Shown: positions 1-5,216 of the stretch, one piece after another
Layout: every line of letters begins with the position of its first letter
Position numbering within the stretch: the first letter of the stretch is position 1
Assembly (NCBI GenBank): GCA_028819955.1
Contig: JAPPKP010000399.1
Location: 1-5,216, forward strand
Source: Rhodospirillaceae bacterium
Lineage (GTDB): Bacteria > Pseudomonadota > Alphaproteobacteria > UBA828
Direction: 5' to 3'
Length of the DNA stretch: 5,216 nt
The notes under the pieces: generated by a model
The model's database searches: none
The model's input: the letters and a program-made list of their open reading frames with translations, nothing else
What the model was told of the DNA's origin: nothing
Made by a program: the position numbers and the translations under genes

Positions 1-224
1 CGCGCCGCCTGCCGCGTCGCCTGGATGATGCCGCGCGAGACGATGGTCTCGTAGGCACGGTATTCGATGTGGGTAAAGCTGCCGCCCGGATCCGCGAGGC
101 ACGTGATGTGCACCTCGGTGCCGGGCAGTTTGTAGGAGCGCGCCATGTCGGCGAAGACGGCATCGTAGGCATCGGTGCCGACCGGGTTCAGGTACATCAG
201 CTTGAGGGGGGCGTTGGCTTTCAT
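1..224 (-). CDS. Asp/Glu/hydantoin racemase family protein (5' part, truncated by window edge)
   Basis: The 74 complete N-terminal codons begin MKANAPLKLMYLNPVGTDAY and continue off the left edge. Two stretches fit the Asp/Glu/hydantoin racemase family. One is a short beta strand ending in LNPVGT (residues 12-17), matching the family's N-terminal NPN-type loop. The other is a GGSFTHIEYRAYE segment (47-59), at the place of the family's G-P-x-S-I-E stretch, followed by a helix. Members isomerise amino acid or hydantoin stereocentres with a cysteine pair and no cofactor. The first catalytic Cys is expected just past the visible part; Cys42 is probably not it. The ATG at 222-224 is supported by a GGGAGG ribosome binding site 5 bases upstream. 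It lies 35 bases after hyuB, so it is probably the third gene of that operon. A racemase beside HyuAB suggests stereochemical processing of the same substrate. The family call is fairly firm; the substrate is unknown, and a decarboxylase-type relative of the same superfamily is possible. Confidence 0.8.
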   Translation of the reverse strand, partial: MKANAPLKLMYLNPVGTDAYDAVFADMARSYKLPGTEVHITCLADPGGSFTHIEYRAYETIVSRGIIQATRQAA

Positions 225-229
225 GCGTT

Positions 230-235
230 CCTCCC
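230..235 (-). promoter_or_regulatory. Ribosome binding site of the racemase-like gene
   Basis: GGGAGG on the minus strand sits 5 bases before the ATG at 222-224. It fixes the start of the racemase-like gene and lies in the 35-base spacer after hyuB. That spacer shows no hairpin with a T-run, so continuous transcription from hyuB is likely. Confidence 0.7.
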
Positions 236-259
236 GTTGCCCGAATCCACTCTCTCGAC

Positions 260-1927
260 TTACTCGATCGTCACGCCGTAGACCTCCCGCGCCCTCTCGG
301 CGCTGATGAGGCCGTTCCGTATATCGCGGCGCACCCGCGCGGGGTCGCGCTTCTTCGGATCGCCGAAGCCGCCGCCGTTGCCGGTGACCACGCGAATCAC
401 GTCGTCCCGTTGCGTCTTGAGACCCGAGACGAAGGCGAAGCGTTGCCGCTCGCCCTCGTTCGGGATGAACTCGACGTAGTTGGGCGAGCCTTCGTTGCCG
501 CCGTCGAGCGCCCAGGCGGGGAACTTGGAGCGCGTGTAGCCGACCGTGAGAAAGCCATCGTTTGCGCGCACGCGGTAGTCCATGACGATGCCGCGTCCGC
601 CGGTGAACTGGCCCTCGCCGCCGGGCGCCAGGTTGAGCGCCATCTGGTCGACGTAGAGCCCGTTGCGGGCCTCGTTGACCTCGGCCGGGCAATTGAAGGT
701 CTCGCCGTGGAAGCCGCAGAACATCGCGTTGTTGCCATCTCGGCCCTCGCGGCCGCCCCAGCCGCCGAGCTGGGGCTCGATGATCGTGTACTGTCGGCCG
801 GTGTCCGGGTGGATGCCGCCGATGAAGGTGCCGCACACCGAGGCGAAGTGCCCTGCCGCCAGGCGCTCCGGCATGTGCTGGGCGAGGCAGCGCCACATCA
901 GGTCGTAGGCGCGCAGGTCGATCTCGTAATAGAAGCCGATGGGCGCGGGCTCCTCGGCGTGAAACACCGAGCCCGCGCGCGTCAGCAGGCGAATCGGGCG
1001 GAACGAGCCGGCGTTGCACGGCGAGTAGGGATCGGTCAGCGACTTGAAGATCATCTGCGCCGCTACCATCACGCCGTCCCGGCTGGTGTTGACGGGATTG
1101 GTCGCCTGGTCGGGGTTGTTCCGGAGATCGACGACGAACTCCTCGTCCCGGATGGCGATCTCGACGTTGTAGACCTGCCCGTCGTCCTGCTCTTCCGAGA
1201 GCGCGAAGGTGCCTTTGGGCAGCGTCACGAGCGCGGAACGCGAGACCCGCTCGCCATAGTCCATGAAGGCCGTCATCGCATGCTCGAACGTGGCGGCGCC
1301 GTACTTCTCCGCAATCTCCGCAAGCCGGGCGGTGCCGATGCGGACCGAGGCGATGGCCGCCCAAACGTCGCCTTCGAGCACGTCGGGCATGCGGGAGTTG
1401 ACCTTGATGATCTCCAGCACCGGCCGGATCGGCTCGCCCCGGGAGATCATCTTGACCGCCGGCAGCCTGAGCCCCTCCTGGAAGATCTCCGTCGCCTCGC
1501 CGGTGAGCGAGCCCGGCGCCATGCCGCCCACATCCGAGTTGTGCGCGATGTTCGCGGTCCAGGCGATGATATGGCCGTCGGCGAAGACCGGCATCGCGAC
1601 CACGATGTCGTTCAGGTGTGTCACCCCGCCGTAATAGGGATCGTTGGTGACGAAGACGTCGCCGGGCTCGATCGCGCCGGGCTCGTTGAACTTCTCGACG
1701 ATCACCGTCACCGCCTTGTCGAGCACGCCGACGAAGGCCGGGATGCCGGCGCCGGAGCAGGCGATCTCGCCCTTGGCGTTGGTGATCCCGGTGCCCATGT
1801 CGAGCACCTCGTAGATGATCGAGCTCATCGCCGTCTTCTTCATGGCGGCGAACATCTCGTCGGCCGCGCTCTGCAGCGAGTTCTGGATGATCTCGAGGGT
1901 GATCGGGTCGTTGGTTATCGTCGTCAT
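260..1927 (-). CDS. hyuB: Hydantoinase B/oxoprolinase family subunit (HyuB)
   Basis: This 555-residue protein is a complete HyuB-type subunit, which in known relatives pairs with HyuA and carries the metal-containing site where the activated substrate is hydrolysed or carboxylated. Family features are visible in order: an N-terminal helix opening with DPITLEIIQNSLQSAADEM (7-25), an Asp in VLDMGTG (Asp43), the signature NDPYYGGVTHLND (95-107), IAHNSDVGG (127-135), EPQLGGWGG (384-392), and the glycine-rich GNGGGFGDP (516-524) near the C-terminus. Asp43, His104, Asp107 and His129 are the likely metal ligands by analogy with caprolactamase and acetone carboxylase; this is inference without an alignment. 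Length is usual for a separate B subunit. There is no signal peptide or membrane segment, so it should be cytoplasmic. The start ATG follows hyuA by 11 bases with a GAGGTGA ribosome binding site. The exact reaction (N-methylhydantoinase, oxoprolinase, lactamase or carboxylase) cannot be assigned from sequence alone. Confidence 0.92.
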   Translation of the reverse strand: MTTITNDPITLEIIQNSLQSAADEMFAAMKKTAMSSIIYEVLDMGTGITNAKGEIACSGAGIPAFVGVLDKAVTVIVEKFNEPGAIEPGDVFVTNDPYYGGVTHLNDIVVAMPVFADGHIIAWTANIAHNSDVGGMAPGSLTGEATEIFQEGLRLPAVKMISRGEPIRPVLEIIKVNSRMPDVLEGDVWAAIASVRIGTARLAEIAEKYGAATFEHAMTAFMDYGERVSRSALVTLPKGTFALSEEQDDGQVYNVEIAIRDEEFVVDLRNNPDQATNPVNTSRDGVMVAAQMIFKSLTDPYSPCNAGSFRPIRLLTRAGSVFHAEEPAPIGFYYEIDLRAYDLMWRCLAQHMPERLAAGHFASVCGTFIGGIHPDTGRQYTIIEPQLGGWGGREGRDGNNAMFCGFHGETFNCPAEVNEARNGLYVDQMALNLAPGGEGQFTGGRGIVMDYRVRANDGFLTVGYTRSKFPAWALDGGNEGSPNYVEFIPNEGERQRFAFVSGLKTQRDDVIRVVTGNGGGFGDPKKRDPARVRRDIRNGLISAERAREVYGVTIE

Positions 1928-1933
1928 TGCCGT

Positions 1934-1940
1934 TCACCTC
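1934..1940 (-). promoter_or_regulatory. hyuB ribosome binding site overlapping the hyuA stop codon
   Basis: GAGGTGA on the minus strand lies 6 bases before the hyuB ATG and shares its first two bases with the hyuA TGA stop (1939-1941). Ribosomes finishing hyuA would therefore sit on the hyuB initiation signal. This suggests translational coupling and near-equal amounts of two subunits that act as a complex. Confidence 0.7.
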
Positions 1941-4008
1941 AGAGGCGGATGTGAATGTTGCCGAAGTCGTCGACCTCGGCGCGGTTGCCGGGGTGCACCA
2001 CCACGGTCGTCCCCGGGTCTTCGACGATGGCGGGCCCCTCGAAGGCCATGCCGGGTTCCAGCCCCTCGCCGTCGTAGATGGCCGCCTCGCGCACGCCTTC
2101 CAGCGCGTAGTCCACAGGACGCGCGCCCTTCCGCGCCTCGTCGAGCGCCCGTCCCGTCACCTCGCGCCGGGTCATGGTGAGCTTGCCGATCTCGACCCTG
2201 GCGACGACGTGGAACCCCACCATCTCTACCGGCGCATCGAGCCGGTAAGTGTATTCGCGCTCGTAGGTCTCGTGGAAGGCGGCCTCGATGGCGGCGACAC
2301 GCTCGGCCGTAACCGGGCCCGTTCCCAGGGGCACCTCGGTGGTGTGTTCCTGGTTCTGGTAGCGGAAGCGGCCGAAGCGCGAGAGCCGGACCGCGTCGGC
2401 ATCGATGCCTTCGGTGGCGAAGCGGTTGCGCGCACGCTCCTCGGTCTCGGCGAACGCGGCCTCGATGGTGTCTGCGTGGTCGGCGTCCAGATCGACGAGC
2501 AGGGTGACGACATCGTCGCGCCGCAGGTCGGACATCATCATGCCCCAGGCGGAAAACACCGATGCGTCGGCCGGTACCACCACCTTGGCGACGCCGAGCT
2601 CCTGCGCGAGCGCGACCGCGTGCATCGCGCCGCCGCCGCCGAAGGCGATCAGGGTGAAGTCGCGCGGGTCGAAGCCCCGGTTGACCGAGACCAGCTTGAG
2701 CGCGTTCACCATGTTGTTGTTGGCGATGCGCACGATGCCGCGTGCTGCCTCGTCGGCATCGACGCCGAGCCGCGCGCCGACCGCTTCGATGGCTTTCTGC
2801 ACCGCATCCATGTCGGCCTGCACCGTACCGCCACAGAAATAGTCGCGGTTGATGCGGCCGAGCCAGAGGTTGGCGTCGGTCGTGGTTGCTTCCGTCCCGC
2901 CCCGCCCGTAAGCCGCAGGGCCGGGCATGGCGCCGGCGGAGCGTGGCCCGACCCGCAGCTTGCCGAAGTCGTCGACCCAGGCGATGGAGCCGCCGCCGTT
3001 GCCGATCTCCACCAGGTCCACCACCGGCACCATGATGGGATAGCCGGCCGTGGCGCGGCTCCGGCCGATCCAGTAATCGGTCTTGATGCGCACGCGCGCG
3101 TCCTCGATCAGCGAGCACTTGGCTGTGGTGCCGCCGATATCCAGCGCCAGCACGTTGGGCTCGCCGATCAGGCGGCCCAGCTCGGCCGCGCCCCACACTC
3201 CTGAGGCCGGCCCCGATTCCACCATGGTGATCGGGATGCGCGAGACCGTGTCCACCGAATCGACGCCGCAGTTGGACTGCATGATGTAGAGCCCGCCGCC
3301 GAAGCTGCGCTCCGCGAGGCCGGCGTCGAGGCGCTGGAGGTAGCGCTCCGCCACCGGCTGGACGTAGGCCGAGAGCACGGCGGTGCTGGTGCGCTCGTAT
3401 TCGCGCCACTCGCGCGTGATCTGGTGGGAGGAGATGGCGGAGACCTCCGGCCACAGCCGGGCGAGTTCGGCGAGCGCCGCCTGCTCGTGGGCTGGGTTGG
3501 CGTAGGCATGGATGAAGCAGATCGCGACCGCCTCCACGCCCTGCGCCTGGAAGTCTGCGACGATGTCCGGCAGGGGGCTGAGGTCGAGGGGCTGCATCTC
3601 GCGCCCGCGGTAGTCCATGCGGCCCGGCAGCTCGCGGCGCAGGCTGCGCGGCACGAAGGGCTCGGGCTTCTGGTAGTGCAGGTTGAAGAAGTCGGGCCGG
3701 TTGCCTCGCGCGATCTCCAGCGTGTCGCGAAAGCCCTGCGTCGCGATGAGCCCGACCCTGACGCCGGTGCGTTCGGTCAGCGCGTTGATGACCACCGTGG
3801 TGCCGTGGGCGAGGAAGTCGACCGCGTCCGCAGCGACGTCTCCCTTGGCCATCACGTCGAACACGCCCTCCTCGTAGCCGCCGGGGGTGGTGTCGGCCTT
3901 GGCGCTGCGGACGACCGATTCGCCCGTGGCCTCATTCGATTCGAGCACCAGAAGGTCGGTGAACGTGCCGCCGACATCGGTGGCGACGCGGATGGTCTTG
4001 GCGGCCAT
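1939..4008 (-). CDS. hyuA: Hydantoinase A/oxoprolinase family ATP-binding subunit (HyuA)
   Basis: This 689-residue protein is a full-length HyuA-type subunit. In characterised relatives it binds ATP in an ASKHA (actin/hexokinase-like) fold and phosphorylates an amide, lactam or ketone substrate for the HyuB partner. Domains run in family order: the N-terminal hydantoinase/oxoprolinase domain with phosphate loop DVGGTFTD (11-18) and AHGTTVVINAL (67-77); the central hydantoinase A domain with the second phosphate loop DIGGTTAKCSL (290-300), IGNGGGSIAWVD (335-346), GPRSAGAMPGPAAYGRGG (354-371), TDANLWLGR (377-385) and FGGGGAMHA (456-464); and a C-terminal domain ending with EGPAIVEDPGTTVV (657-670). 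No signal peptide or membrane segment is seen, so it is probably cytoplasmic. ATG at 4006-4008 is chosen because AAGGGAG lies 7 bases upstream; an in-frame TTG directly before it (4009-4011) is only 4 bases from that site. It probably heads the hyuA-hyuB-racemase operon. The substrate is undetermined; N-methylhydantoin, 5-oxoproline, lactams and ketones are all known for this family. Confidence 0.93.
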   Translation of the reverse strand: MAAKTIRVATDVGGTFTDLLVLESNEATGESVVRSAKADTTPGGYEEGVFDVMAKGDVAADAVDFLAHGTTVVINALTERTGVRVGLIATQGFRDTLEIARGNRPDFFNLHYQKPEPFVPRSLRRELPGRMDYRGREMQPLDLSPLPDIVADFQAQGVEAVAICFIHAYANPAHEQAALAELARLWPEVSAISSHQITREWREYERTSTAVLSAYVQPVAERYLQRLDAGLAERSFGGGLYIMQSNCGVDSVDTVSRIPITMVESGPASGVWGAAELGRLIGEPNVLALDIGGTTAKCSLIEDARVRIKTDYWIGRSRATAGYPIMVPVVDLVEIGNGGGSIAWVDDFGKLRVGPRSAGAMPGPAAYGRGGTEATTTDANLWLGRINRDYFCGGTVQADMDAVQKAIEAVGARLGVDADEAARGIVRIANNNMVNALKLVSVNRGFDPRDFTLIAFGGGGAMHAVALAQELGVAKVVVPADASVFSAWGMMMSDLRRDDVVTLLVDLDADHADTIEAAFAETEERARNRFATEGIDADAVRLSRFGRFRYQNQEHTTEVPLGTGPVTAERVAAIEAAFHETYEREYTYRLDAPVEMVGFHVVARVEIGKLTMTRREVTGRALDEARKGARPVDYALEGVREAAIYDGEGLEPGMAFEGPAIVEDPGTTVVVHPGNRAEVDDFGNIHIRL

Positions 4009-4015
4009 CAACGGA

Positions 4016-4022
4016 CTCCCTT
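4016..4022 (-). promoter_or_regulatory. hyuA ribosome binding site
   Basis: AAGGGAG on the minus strand is 7 bases before the ATG at 4006-4008 and 4 bases before the alternative TTG at 4009-4011. Spacing favours the ATG and so decides the hyuA start. Confidence 0.65.
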
Positions 4023-4025
4023 GCT

Positions 4026-4060
4026 GAATCGGATCGTAGAGGGCGGTCGGGAATCGGTTC
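4026..4060. promoter_or_regulatory. Direct repeat upstream of hyuA, possible operator
   Basis: GAATCGGATC (4026-4035) and GAATCGGTTC (4051-4060) match at 9 of 10 positions and start 25 bases apart. The second is an imperfect palindrome and runs into the 8-base palindrome GTTCGAAC (4057-4064). The pair sits directly upstream of the hyuA ribosome binding site, where an operator or activator site would be expected. I see no convincing -35/-10 pair, so a regulatory role is a guess from position; chance recurrence of a short GC-rich word is possible. Confidence 0.25.
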
Positions 4061-4080
4061 GAACTACCGGACCACCTCCC

Positions 4081-4182
4081 CCTGTCCCCCTCCCCCGAAG
4101 GCGGAGGGGGGACGTAGACGGCGCCACCTGTTCTCCCTCTCCACCCCGACGGGGAGGAGAGGGCCGGGGTGAGGAGGGGGCG
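4081..4182. repeat. Intergenic GC-rich double-hairpin repeat element
   Basis: Most of the gap between the ABC ATPase gene and hyuA is taken up by two strong hairpins. The first pairs CCCCCTCC (4086-4093) with GGAGGGGG (4103-4110) around a 9-base loop. The second pairs CCCTCTCC (4135-4142) with GGAGAGGG (4156-4163), then after an A-A mismatch CCCC (4144-4147) with GGGG (4151-4154), leaving a 3-base loop. It is followed by CCGGGGTGAGGAGGGGG. This wording resembles the dispersed intergenic palindromes common in alphaproteobacterial genomes; that comparison is from memory. Neither stem is followed by a T-run on either strand, so it is not a classical intrinsic terminator. It could still pause transcription, protect the upstream mRNA 3' end, or lower readthrough into hyuA. 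Confidence 0.7.
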
Positions 4183-4198
4183 GCTGGCATCCGTGTGC

Positions 4199-5011
4199 TC
4201 ATGTGTCGAAATCTCCCTCGGCGAGCCGGTCGCGGACCATCTCCTCCTCGCGGGAGACGACCGGCACGGCGCTGATGAGGCGCCGCGTGTAGGGATGCTC
4301 GGGCGCTGCGAACAGCGTCTCCGTAACGCCGATTTCCAGCAGGCGGCCCTTCTCGAACACCGCGACGCGATCGGCGAAGTTGCGCACCACCGAGAGGTCG
4401 TGGGTGATGAAGAGGTAGGTGAGCCCGCGCCGCGGCCTCAGCTCCTCCAGAAGCCGCAGCACCCGCGCCTGCACCAGAACGTCGAGCGAAGAGGTGGGCT
4501 CGTCGAGCACCACTAGCTCCGACCGGCAGGCCAGTGCGCGTGCGACCGCGACCCGCTGCCGCTGCCCGCCGGAGAGTGCCGCGGGATAGCGCCGCGCGAA
4601 GTCGGCGGGCAAACCCACCTCTTCCAACAGAGTCCCCACGATCTCCGGCCGCTCGCGCCGCTCGCCGATGCGATGCACGTCCAGCGCGAGGCGCAGCGAG
4701 GCGCCGACGGTGCGCTTCGGGTTGAGGGTGGAGAGCGGGTTCTGCTGAACCAGCTGGACCGCACGCCGGTGCTCGCGGCGGCGCCGGGCGGGCAAGGGCT
4801 CGCCGTGCATCAGGATAGTGCCGGCCGTGGGCGGATAGACGCCGAGGATGAGGTTCGCGACCGTGCTCTTGCCGGCGCCGGACTCGCCAACGATGGCGAG
4901 ACACTCGCCCGCCTGCACGTCGAACGACACATCGAGCAGGGCAGGGACCTCGCGATCCTCCAGCCGGAAGAGCTTGCTCGCGCCCTGCACTTCGAGCAGC
5001 GGCGGACTCAT
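4199..5011 (-). CDS. Dipeptide/oligopeptide-type ABC transporter ATP-binding protein (DppF/OppF-like)
   Basis: This complete 270-residue ABC ATPase would sit on the cytoplasmic face of a peptide-type importer and power uptake by ATP hydrolysis. All nucleotide-binding motifs are intact: Walker [10 protein letters not shown] (42-50), Q-loop in [11 protein letters not shown] (88-98), signature LSGGQ (146-150), Walker B LVVLDEP (166-172), D-loop SSLD (174-177) and switch His204 in ITHDLS. The C-terminal [12 protein letters not shown] (239-250) is the oligopeptide/dipeptide transporter extension motif, which together with SLNP-like wording after the Q-loop marks the DppF/OppF side of the pair. It is shorter than E. 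coli DppF because little follows that motif. The ATG at 5009-5011 has GGAGG 6 bases upstream and overlaps the preceding gene's stop as ATGA. In-frame extension further upstream is arginine-rich and unlike the family, so it is rejected. The cargo need not be a peptide: this transporter class also serves nickel, opines, amides and other small solutes. Next to hyuAB, import of the HyuAB substrate is a reasonable inference. Confidence 0.93.
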   Translation of the reverse strand: MSPPLLEVQGASKLFRLEDREVPALLDVSFDVQAGECLAIVGESGAGKSTVANLILGVYPPTAGTILMHGEPLPARRRREHRRAVQLVQQNPLSTLNPKRTVGASLRLALDVHRIGERRERPEIVGTLLEEVGLPADFARRYPAALSGGQRQRVAVARALACRSELVVLDEPTSSLDVLVQARVLRLLEELRPRRGLTYLFITHDLSVVRNFADRVAVFEKGRLLEIGVTETLFAAPEHPYTRRLISAVPVVSREEEMVRDRLAEGDFDT

Positions 5012-5216
5012 GCGTGGCCTCCGGCGCTCTCGTGCACGACCAGGGGCTGCGAGAAGTCGCGGGGCTCGTCGCCGATGTCCGGCAGCCCGCCGCCGGTGAT
5101 GCGCGGCACTGCCGCCATCAGCGCCCGCGTGTAGGCATGGCCGGGGCGCTCGAAGACCGCGGCGCACGGCCCCTGCTCGACGATCCGGCCCTTGTAGATC
5201 ACGTAGACGCGGTCGG
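5008..5216 (-). CDS. Dipeptide/oligopeptide-type ABC transporter ATP-binding protein (DppD/OppD-like), C-terminal end
   Basis: Only the last 68 residues are inside the window; the gene continues past the right edge. The visible part begins [15 protein letters not shown], the strand-and-turn that follows the switch histidine in peptide-type ABC ATPases. It is followed by [14 protein letters not shown], the counterpart of the HPYTRALLAAVP extension motif of DppD/OppD proteins. Walker A, the signature motif and Walker B are outside the window and cannot be checked. The stop codon overlaps the next ATPase start by 4 bases (5008-5011), the usual tight coupling of a DppD-DppF pair. Permease and solute-binding protein genes would be expected further upstream, beyond the right edge. 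The gene could in principle be part of a fused double ATPase, but the separate downstream start argues against that. Confidence 0.88.
   Translation of the reverse strand, partial: DRVYVIYKGRIVEQGPCAAVFERPGHAYTRALMAAVPRITGGGLPDIGDEPRDFSQPLVVHESAGGHA
5018..5022 (-). promoter_or_regulatory. Ribosome binding site of the DppF-like gene
   Basis: GGAGG on the minus strand, inside the end of the DppD-like gene, is 6 bases before the ATG at 5009-5011. It supports this start over longer in-frame options and, with the ATGA overlap, indicates coupled translation of the two ATPases. Confidence 0.7.

Noticed and set aside
410..1954. Long open frame on the plus strand opposite hyuB
   Set aside because: It is the antisense shadow of a GC-rich gene: rich in Arg, Asp, His and Val with no family motif and no ribosome binding site that stands out, while the minus-strand frame carries complete HyuB motifs.
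1927..3204. Long open frame on the plus strand opposite hyuA
   Set aside because: Low-complexity composition and no recognisable domain; it mirrors hyuA, whose motifs are intact along its full length.
1934..3454. Second minus-strand frame inside hyuA
   Set aside because: Arginine-rich translation typical of an out-of-frame reading of GC-rich DNA, entirely nested in a well-supported gene.
4009..4011. TTG as the hyuA start
   Set aside because: It lies only 4 bases from the ribosome binding site, whereas the adjacent ATG has a 7-base spacing; the difference is one residue.
4084..4163. Intrinsic transcription terminator after the ABC genes
   Set aside because: The stems are strong, but no T-run follows either of them in either direction, so a canonical Rho-independent terminator is not supported.
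4008..4904. Minus-strand open frame spanning the intergenic gap and part of the DppF-like gene
   Set aside because: It is out of frame with the intact ABC ATPase, and its C-terminal part is only a translation of the hairpin repeat.
5012..5167. N-terminal extension of the DppF-like protein
   Set aside because: The extra 52 residues overlap the DppD-like gene, are arginine-rich and match no ABC sequence; the ATG at 5009-5011 has a good GGAGG site and an ATGA overlap.

Overview
The window reads as chromosomal sequence from a GC-rich proteobacterium. GC is about two thirds by eye, coding frames prefer G/C third positions, and the intergenic GC-rich hairpin repeat is of a style common in alphaproteobacteria such as Rhodospirillales or Rhizobiales. 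That placement is an inference. All five recognisable genes lie on the minus strand, so the biological order runs from high to low coordinates, and the layout is dense and operon-like.

In transcription order: the C-terminal end of a dipeptide/oligopeptide-type ABC transporter ATPase (DppD/OppD-like, 5008-5216, cut by the window edge); a complete second ATPase of the same type (DppF/OppF-like, 4199-5011), joined to the first by a 4-base ATGA overlap; a 190-base intergenic gap with two strong GC-rich hairpins and a short direct repeat; hyuA (1939-4008), the ATP-binding subunit of a hydantoinase/oxoprolinase/acetone carboxylase family enzyme; hyuB (260-1927), its partner subunit, starting 11 bases after hyuA with its ribosome binding site running into the hyuA stop codon; and the first 74 codons of an Asp/Glu/hydantoin racemase family protein (1-224, cut by the window edge).

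Taken together this looks like a catabolic locus for a small amide, lactam or cyclic-ureide compound. An ABC importer would bring in the compound, HyuAB would use ATP to open or carboxylate it, and the racemase would adjust the stereochemistry of substrate or product. The families are clear. The substrate is not: HyuAB relatives include N-methylhydantoinase, 5-oxoprolinase, caprolactamase and acetone/acetophenone carboxylases, and nothing in the sequence decides between them. I see no RNA genes, CRISPR arrays, insertion sequences or phage genes. I found no clearly novel system; the points most worth a second look are the intergenic repeat element and the unresolved substrate of this HyuAB-racemase-ABC combination.
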